A stretch of 64,000 bases of DNA from Oryzomonas sagensis (lineage in GTDB: Bacteria; Desulfobacterota; Desulfuromonadia; Geobacterales; Pseudopelobacteraceae). The first letter of the stretch is position 1; each line of letters opens with the position of its first letter. Location: NCBI RefSeq assembly GCF_008802355.1, contig NZ_VZRA01000003.1:608664-672663 (forward strand). Reading direction: 5' to 3'. The position numbers and the translations under genes are program-made. Of this stretch, positions 59,398-64,000 are shown in pieces. Below the pieces are notes generated by a model. That model saw only the letters and a program-made list of their open reading frames with translations, did not search any database and had not been told where the DNA came from.

Positions 59398-60719
59398 CGC
59401 CGCGCGGGCACCAAAACCGCCGAATGCCGGCATTGCGAAGATGCCGGCATTCCCTGTTGTACCACGCCGCCCTTTTCCTGACGGCATCATGCCTGTCGTC
59501 TTCTCTCCTCTACGCCGCCGAGCCGGTCAATAACGATCCCCCCCAAAACGATAAAACGTCCCCCTCAACGGCTCCCCGGTATAGCGAAAAAGACCTGGAA
59601 CAACTGGAAAGCAGCCATCGCCTGTTCCCGCTCAACGAGAAGATTACGTATAATCTGGCAAGCGCATATGCGGCGTACGGGCACCAACTCTTCGCGCAAA
59701 AACGCTACGAACAGGCGGACGCGGTATTCCTCAAGGCCCAGGAACTTTATCCCGATGACGCAGCCTATGCCCTGCTGCGAGGCATCTGCAACTACCACCT
59801 CAAAAAATACGAGATAGCCCGTTCCGAACTGGAACAGGCCCGTTCACAGGCGGGCGACTCTATCGAGGTGCTCTTTTTTCTTGGCTTGGTGCTGTACGAT
59901 ACCGACGACCGCCAACAGGCGGTGGAACTCTGGGAACTCGCCCTGAAACGCGCGCCGGGACGCAAGGAAATTCTCGATGTACTCAGCAAGGCGCGCAAGG
60001 AAACGGCCGTCGAAGCGTCCATGGACCAGGGACATAGCTCCCGTTTCGATCTTTCCTACGATCCTGATGTGGATACGGCCTTTGCCCTGACAGTCCTGGA
60101 CGTGCTGGAATCGGCGGCCAGCACGGTCAATTCCGAACTTGACCACTATCCTCAGGCACGCGTACCGGTAGGCATTTACAAACGTAGCGACTACCGGACC
60201 GTAACCGATTCGCCCGACTGGTCCGGCGGGGTCTACGACGGCAAGATCAGGCTCCCCTTCGGCTCCGCAAAAGAGATAAACCCGGCCTTACGGGCAGTTC
60301 TGTATCATGAGTATGCCCATGTGGTGGTATTCGAACTGACACGCGGCAACTGCCCGCTCTGGCTCAACGAAGGTATTGCCGAAGTCTTCGGCAGGACGCA
60401 GTATAACCGCCCCCTGACCGAATTGGAGCATGCCGTTCGCAAAGGCGTCGTTACCGACTTCAGAAAACTCGAAAAAAGCTTCAGCGGCCTCGCCTCTGCC
60501 GATGCCATGCTGGCCTACCAGCAGAGCTACAGCATGGTGGACTATCTGGTGACCACCTATGGCTGGCACCGGGTAAAGCAGATACTCGTCGGCCTGGGTA
60601 ACGGTCTGAATATCGAGACGGCTATTACAGCGGCATTGGCCGACTATAACCTGACCTATGACGGAATCATCAGGGAATGGCGCGAACGTCTTGTTGGGGG
60701 CAGTACGGAGGAAAAGTAA
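59394..60719 (+). CDS. TPR protein with a gluzincin metallopeptidase domain
   Basis: A 441-residue exported protein: signal or anchor segment (about 18-42), TPR-like repeats (about 65-200) and a peptidase MA-like domain with zinc motif HEYAH (305-309) and downstream NEGIAE (325-330) supplying the third ligand. It probably acts in the periplasm. It is translationally coupled to dxs, though a shared role is not evident. Confidence 0.88.
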   Translation: MTPRGHQNRRMPALRRCRHSLLYHAALFLTASCLSSSLLYAAEPVNNDPPQNDKTSPSTAPRYSEKDLEQLESSHRLFPLNEKITYNLASAYAAYGHQLFAQKRYEQADAVFLKAQELYPDDAAYALLRGICNYHLKKYEIARSELEQARSQAGDSIEVLFFLGLVLYDTDDRQQAVELWELALKRAPGRKEILDVLSKARKETAVEASMDQGHSSRFDLSYDPDVDTAFALTVLDVLESAASTVNSELDHYPQARVPVGIYKRSDYRTVTDSPDWSGGVYDGKIRLPFGSAKEINPALRAVLYHEYAHVVVFELTRGNCPLWLNEGIAEVFGRTQYNRPLTELEHAVRKGVVTDFRKLEKSFSGLASADAMLAYQQSYSMVDYLVTTYGWHRVKQILVGLGNGLNIETAITAALADYNLTYDGIIREWRERLVGGSTEEK

Positions 60720-60766
60720 TTTCTATTGCCATGCCGCCATACATGTGATATTAAGTATCTCTTTCG

Positions 60767-60846
<80 letters not shown>

Positions 60847-60855
60847 GCATAATCA

Positions 60856-60889
60856 ATGACTTAGCCACGTTATGGCTAGGTCATTTTTT
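60856..60889 (+). terminator. Terminator after tRNA-Pro
   Basis: A 12-bp stem ATGACTTAGCCA/TGGCTAGGTCAT (one G-U pair), 5-base loop, then TTTTTTG. It begins 10 bases after the tRNA. Confidence 0.92.
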
Positions 60890-60957
60890 GTTCGTGTACC
60901 ATAGTAAATGCCGTAATGCAACATCGCCTCCCCATGTGCCGGGGATGTGTGCCCTGT

Positions 60958-61965
60958 TCAGACCAAGCTGCGGTAGAGGTTCCGGTACTTCTCTACTTCG
61001 GCGTAGGGCGATAAGTTGGCCTCGACGTACTCCCTTGCACGCGTTCCGATCTCCTGCCGCAGCATTTTATCACCCGCAAGCGTTACCACCAGTGTCCTGA
61101 AAGTCGATTCATCGTCGAATAGCCAGCCGGTATCCCCCTGTCGAACCAGCGGACGATTACCGGGGATGTCAACCGCCGCGACCGGCCGTCCCAGAGCCAT
61201 GGCTTCCATGAGACTGTTGGGCATCCCCTCATGTATTGAGCAGTTGATCACCAGATCGGCACGGCGGTAAAGAGCACCCATTTCTTCGTGCGGAACCTCG
61301 CCAAGCCAACGTGCCCAAGGTGCAACATCAAGCATCGAACGGATGCTGTGGGCGTAGCTGCGGTCAATCTCCCCTCCGGCAATCACCAGCCGGAACCTCG
61401 TATCGACTTGCCAGAGCTTCTCGGTGGCGGCAATGGCAAATTCGACATTTTTTACCGGCCGTAGCGCCGCCGGCAGCAAGATGGCAAAGCAGTCGCCTGG
61501 AATGCCGAAATCCCTCCTTCCGCTGTCCGGCAACGCCTCTGCACCTTGGGACACCACGGCGACGCGTCCCGGTAACCTTGGGAAACGGGCAACCAGTTCA
61601 TCTGCTTCCGACGTACAGAAACAGGTAATTGCCGCGGCCCGGGCCAACGCTGTGACGGTCGCGGGATGATCGCGCAGGGCCGGATCATGAAGGTCACTGC
61701 CAGTGATGGTTATAACAGAGGGAACCTGAAGACGGTCAGCCAGGATCACGGCAATCTCGCCACAGTATCTGGCATGGAAGCCATGGATCAGTGTCGGTGA
61801 AAACGGGAGCAGGCGCTGCACCATTTCCTCGACTGAAAGCACGTCGGCAGCCAACACGAGAGTCTCGATGTGCGCCTTGTTGAGACATTGGTCAATACGG
61901 CGGACGGTGGTGATGTTGCCACGCATCGCACCGATGGAGTATGGGGAGATAAGAGCAATACGCAT
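60958..61965 (-). CDS. Glycosyltransferase, GT4-like
   Basis: A 335-residue two-domain GT-B enzyme. The N-terminus (MRIALISPYSIGAMRGNITTVRRI) fits the acceptor-binding Rossmann domain; LLPAALRPVKNVEFAI marks the second; and EGMPNSLMEAMALGRPVAAVD is the nucleotide-sugar-binding E-x7-E motif. It probably uses a UDP- or GDP-sugar, but sugar and acceptor are unknown. It is apparently monocistronic. Confidence 0.9.
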   Translation of the reverse strand: MRIALISPYSIGAMRGNITTVRRIDQCLNKAHIETLVLAADVLSVEEMVQRLLPFSPTLIHGFHARYCGEIAVILADRLQVPSVITITGSDLHDPALRDHPATVTALARAAAITCFCTSEADELVARFPRLPGRVAVVSQGAEALPDSGRRDFGIPGDCFAILLPAALRPVKNVEFAIAATEKLWQVDTRFRLVIAGGEIDRSYAHSIRSMLDVAPWARWLGEVPHEEMGALYRRADLVINCSIHEGMPNSLMEAMALGRPVAAVDIPGNRPLVRQGDTGWLFDDESTFRTLVVTLAGDKMLRQEIGTRAREYVEANLSPYAEVEKYRNLYRSLV

Positions 61966-62034
61966 AGAGAACGATTCTGAGGGGAAAATGCTCTGCTTGG
62001 CAAGTATCAGAGTTTCGGCAGATGAGAAGGTTGA

Positions 62035-62400
62035 CTACTCCCGCAGCCAATCAACAGCTTCTTCAAAAGATCGGAAAGCTTTATAGGGGTAAGGCAGGCC
62101 GGCAATTTCCGCCATTGTCGAAAACATACGCGTCATCCCGAAGTTGCTATCGATGGTACTGACATAGGCGGTCTTGGCGCCTTCGCAGAAGGGTCGGTAT
62201 TCTTTTGCCAGTGCAAGTATTTGCTTGAACTGCTCGGTTGTGATATCACCGACATTGCCGCGACTGAAGTCCCATAATACATGACACGTTACCATGTCAT
62301 AACGGTGCTTGATCGTATCGACAATTTCATCAAATGACAGTCTGCCGACTACATTAACAATCATTATGTCGTTCTGTATCTGAATGGTAACGGCAGCCAT
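62035..62400 (-). CDS. STAS/SpoIIAA-like small protein
   Basis: A 121-residue protein resembling the SpoIIAA-like/STAS fold (alternating strands and helices, VTIQIQNDIMIVNVVGRLSFDEIV, HVLWDFSRGNVGDIT). The ATG at 62400 follows AGAAGGGG. Such proteins act as phospho-switches or lipid binders; no kinase partner is nearby. Family assignment is moderate. Confidence 0.72.
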   Translation of the reverse strand: MAAVTIQIQNDIMIVNVVGRLSFDEIVDTIKHRYDMVTCHVLWDFSRGNVGDITTEQFKQILALAKEYRPFCEGAKTAYVSTIDSNFGMTRMFSTMAEIAGLPYPYKAFRSFEEAVDWLRE

Positions 62401-62610
62401 GTATCCCCTTCTTTCCCAATCAATGAGAAATCTCAAAATATATACCCGACCAGTTGATAAGAATCAATGCATTACCAGCACCCACGTCCGCCATAAAGAC
62501 AGAGACGACCATAATATTACGCTATTCTGTATACTTGGCTTGACAGCTTGTCCCTGAGTTCGTTAGAGTCAACTAACAGCCTTTTATCAATCCGGAGGGC
62601 GACCTCACGC

Positions 62611-62964
62611 ATGCCTTTGTTCAAGAAATGCCCCTGTTGCGGAGCAACGTGGTCAACCAGAAGCAAGTTCCTCTCAGATCCATACTTGAAGTTGCATGGT
62701 TATCAGGTCAACTTCAAAAACCTTGAGATGGGTCTATTGCTCTTTACCCATCATGCTCCATCGTGCAGTTCAACGCTGGCTATCGACGTAGCGGAATTCT
62801 TTGATCTATTCACCGGCACGCGATATACCGTGAATAAGGTAAAATCTCCCGAATGCCCACGGTATTGCTTTGATGAAAACAATTTAAAAAGGTGCACGGT
62901 ATTCTGCGAATGCGCCTTTGTGCGCGATATCATGTGGTCCGTCCAAATCCTGAAAGCCTTTTAA
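62611..62964 (+). CDS. Cysteine-rich small protein of unknown function
   Basis: A 117-residue protein starting MPLFKKCPCCGATW, with about 11 cysteines in clusters (CPCC, CPRYC, CTVFCEC). It has no membrane segment or signal peptide. The spacing suggests a structural zinc or Fe-S site. GGAGGG precedes the ATG by 11 bases; a promoter-like TTGACA (62540-62545) with TAGAGT (62564-62569) lies upstream. Confidence 0.65.
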   Translation: MPLFKKCPCCGATWSTRSKFLSDPYLKLHGYQVNFKNLEMGLLLFTHHAPSCSSTLAIDVAEFFDLFTGTRYTVNKVKSPECPRYCFDENNLKRCTVFCECAFVRDIMWSVQILKAF

Positions 62965-63039
62965 GTACCCTTCACCATGTAACCGGCATCTCAAATTGCC
63001 TCCTCCACGGCGAGCGTATCACGTCTTGTAGCTTTTGCC

Positions 63040-63270
63040 CTATTTGTCCTCTGAGTGCTTATCAGGTCCTTCCGGCCACCCTCTCACCATCACCGCGAGA
63101 TAGCGCATAGCATCCGTTAGCAGCTTGGAACCGACGCTGATAACGTGTTTGGCGAATTCGCAGCTTACCCAAAACAAACCCACCAGGAAGAGCATGAAAC
63201 ACATTTTTAATAAAATGGTTCCCGAGCCCATGCCGCCAAGGCCGCTCCACATCGTTTCAATCAGGTGCAT
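63040..63270 (-). CDS. Small single-span membrane protein
   Basis: A 76-residue protein with a hydrophobic helix at about 17-40 and a charged tail. AAGGAG precedes the ATG. It has no recognised family. It is followed by nothing co-directional for over a kilobase and preceded by another small gene transcribed the same way. Confidence 0.68.
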   Translation of the reverse strand: MHLIETMWSGLGGMGSGTILLKMCFMLFLVGLFWVSCEFAKHVISVGSKLLTDAMRYLAVMVRGWPEGPDKHSEDK

Positions 63271-63389
63271 AGCATCTCCTTAATTACCGGTAACGCCTCA
63301 GGACGCAACATCGAAAAGATCAACAGGCCGGGAATCCAAGAAAAGGTTTCGCTGCCGTTTGTCAGACGAAGAGCTTTCCAGGAAGTCCC

Positions 63390-63572
63390 TTATAAGATAG
63401 AATCAGCCCCAGCCTTGATCTCCTCCCTCACGGTCGTCAGCAACTCAGCGCAAACCACAACCAATTCCTGCCGCAGTCCATCCGCTTCGGATGAAAGTTC
63501 AAGCTCAACCGACTCGGCAAAAAATTTGAACTTGGCAACGACATCCTCAAACTGTTCGATAGTACAATTCAT
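63390..63572 (-). CDS. Small acidic helical protein
   Basis: A 60-residue acidic, entirely helical protein (MNCTIEQFEDVVAKFKFFAES and on) preceded by AAGGGG at a good distance. It precedes the small membrane protein gene by 120 bp in the same direction. No family recognised. Confidence 0.6.
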   Translation of the reverse strand: MNCTIEQFEDVVAKFKFFAESVELELSSEADGLRQELVVVCAELLTTVREEIKAGADSIL

Positions 63573-63815
63573 ACGATACCCCTTGTATTGTTATCATTGT
63601 CGTCATCGTCAACGAAGGCGTTACGTGGTCTGAAAATATACTGTTACCAACCCGGCGGGGTCAATCAAAATTGACGCAGTTCTGGCCTGTCCCCTTCGCA
63701 TGGCGTTTCTGCACCTCCCTGCTTGTTGCCACCCCGGTCTGAAAACCTTCTTCTTTGACCGGTCCCGCCAACCATGCTATTCTGCCAAGGCTACGCCAAC
63801 ACGGGAGGTGTTTTT
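63573..63815. repeat. Intergenic region with a short REP-like palindrome
   Basis: A 243-base gap. GTCAAT (63660-63665) and ATTGAC (63670-63675) form a 6-bp hairpin near ACGTGGTCTG (63623-63632). Together these resemble fragments of REP sequences associated with RAYT transposases, as I remember them; no transposase gene is present. Confidence 0.25.
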
Positions 63816-64000
63816 TTGAAAAAAATATGTGCATGTGCGGCCGTATCCCTGGTACTGGCATTCTCGGGCACGGCGTTCGGGGCCGTATCGGCGGGGCAGT
63901 TCTCGGTTTCCCCCATGATCGGCGGCTACACCTATGATGGGGGACAGCATCTCGACACCGCCCCCGTGTACTCCCTCAGGGGCGGTTATAGCTTTACGGA
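63816..64000 (+). CDS. Outer-membrane beta-barrel protein, OmpA-like (partial)
   Basis: The first 61 residues of an exported barrel protein cut by the right edge. A TTG start at 63816 lies 7 bases after GGAGG; a signal peptide (MKKICACAAVSLVLAFSGTAFG) is followed by FSVSPMIGGYTYDGGQHLDTAPVYSLRGGYSF, the N-terminal strands of OmpA-type porins. A C-terminal peptidoglycan-binding domain may follow outside the window. Confidence 0.8.
   Translation, partial: MKKICACAAVSLVLAFSGTAFGAVSAGQFSVSPMIGGYTYDGGQHLDTAPVYSLRGGYSFT

Noticed and set aside
63661..63861. A 66-codon minus-strand frame near the right edge
   Set aside because: It overlaps the well-supported outer-membrane protein start and has no ribosome site or recognisable sequence.

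Overview
The window looks like chromosome from a Geobacter-type bacterium (Desulfuromonadia/Geobacteraceae). The basis is the gene content: a fumarate reductase/succinate dehydrogenase module, a monomeric isocitrate dehydrogenase-malate dehydrogenase-KorDABC cluster, an indolepyruvate oxidoreductase operon, a MucR/Ros regulator, cyclic-dinucleotide enzymes, and high GC with few mobile elements. No rRNA, CRISPR, prophage or intact insertion sequence is visible. The genus is inferred from gene content and protein resemblance, not from a search.

Layout. 1-1.5 kb: frdA (cut by the edge) and frdC. 1.9-7 kb: tgt, a lipoprotein, a membrane GGDEF protein, an exported hypothetical and mazG. 7.0 kb: an AT-rich convergent gap with a palindromic pair of DnaA boxes. 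7.3-12.9 kb: murJ, rmuC, a MucR regulator with a histone-like tail, rsmA and tsaD. 13-22.5 kb: a ten-gene leftward block, iorA-iorB-carbonic anhydrase-paaK-ACT-livKHMGF, apparently for uptake and oxidation of aromatic or branched amino acids. 22.7-25.3 kb: a degenerate MlaF-like ATPase, an MCE/MlaD protein and a TPR lipoprotein. 25.3-27.8 kb: ppx and a Na/Pi cotransporter with a PhoU-like tail. 28.2-33.1 kb: a tight leftward run queD-queE-creatininase-unknown-rlmD-TPR-ihf. 33.3-36.8 kb: metY, a GAF-GGDEF protein with the Hypr (cGAMP synthase) signature serine, a small membrane protein and a YrdC protein. 37-42.7 kb: MarR-TolC-EmrA-EmrB efflux and a methyltransferase. 42.8-48.9 kb: korCBAD, mdh and icd. 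49.1-54.3 kb: LysM lipoprotein, aspS, lepB, lepA. 54.7-60.7 kb: xseA, xseB, ispA, dxs and a TPR metallopeptidase. 60.8-64 kb: tRNA-Pro, a glycosyltransferase, several small unknown genes and the start of an outer-membrane protein.

Functional threads. The TCA enzymes (icd, mdh, kor, frd) are split between the two ends of the window, yet the upstream regions of icd and frdC share a near-identical palindromic 15-mer, which suggests one regulator. Queuosine genes (tgt, queD, queE) and t6A genes (tsaD, a tsaC-like gene) are scattered.

Main points for follow-up: both GGDEF proteins carry Ser at the residue that sets nucleotide specificity, and one matches the Hypr cGAMP-synthase pattern; the Mla-type ATPase has lost every catalytic motif; a family of long inverted repeats (CACAGAG-type arms) sits only between co-directional genes; and a DnaA-box palindrome lies outside any dnaA context.
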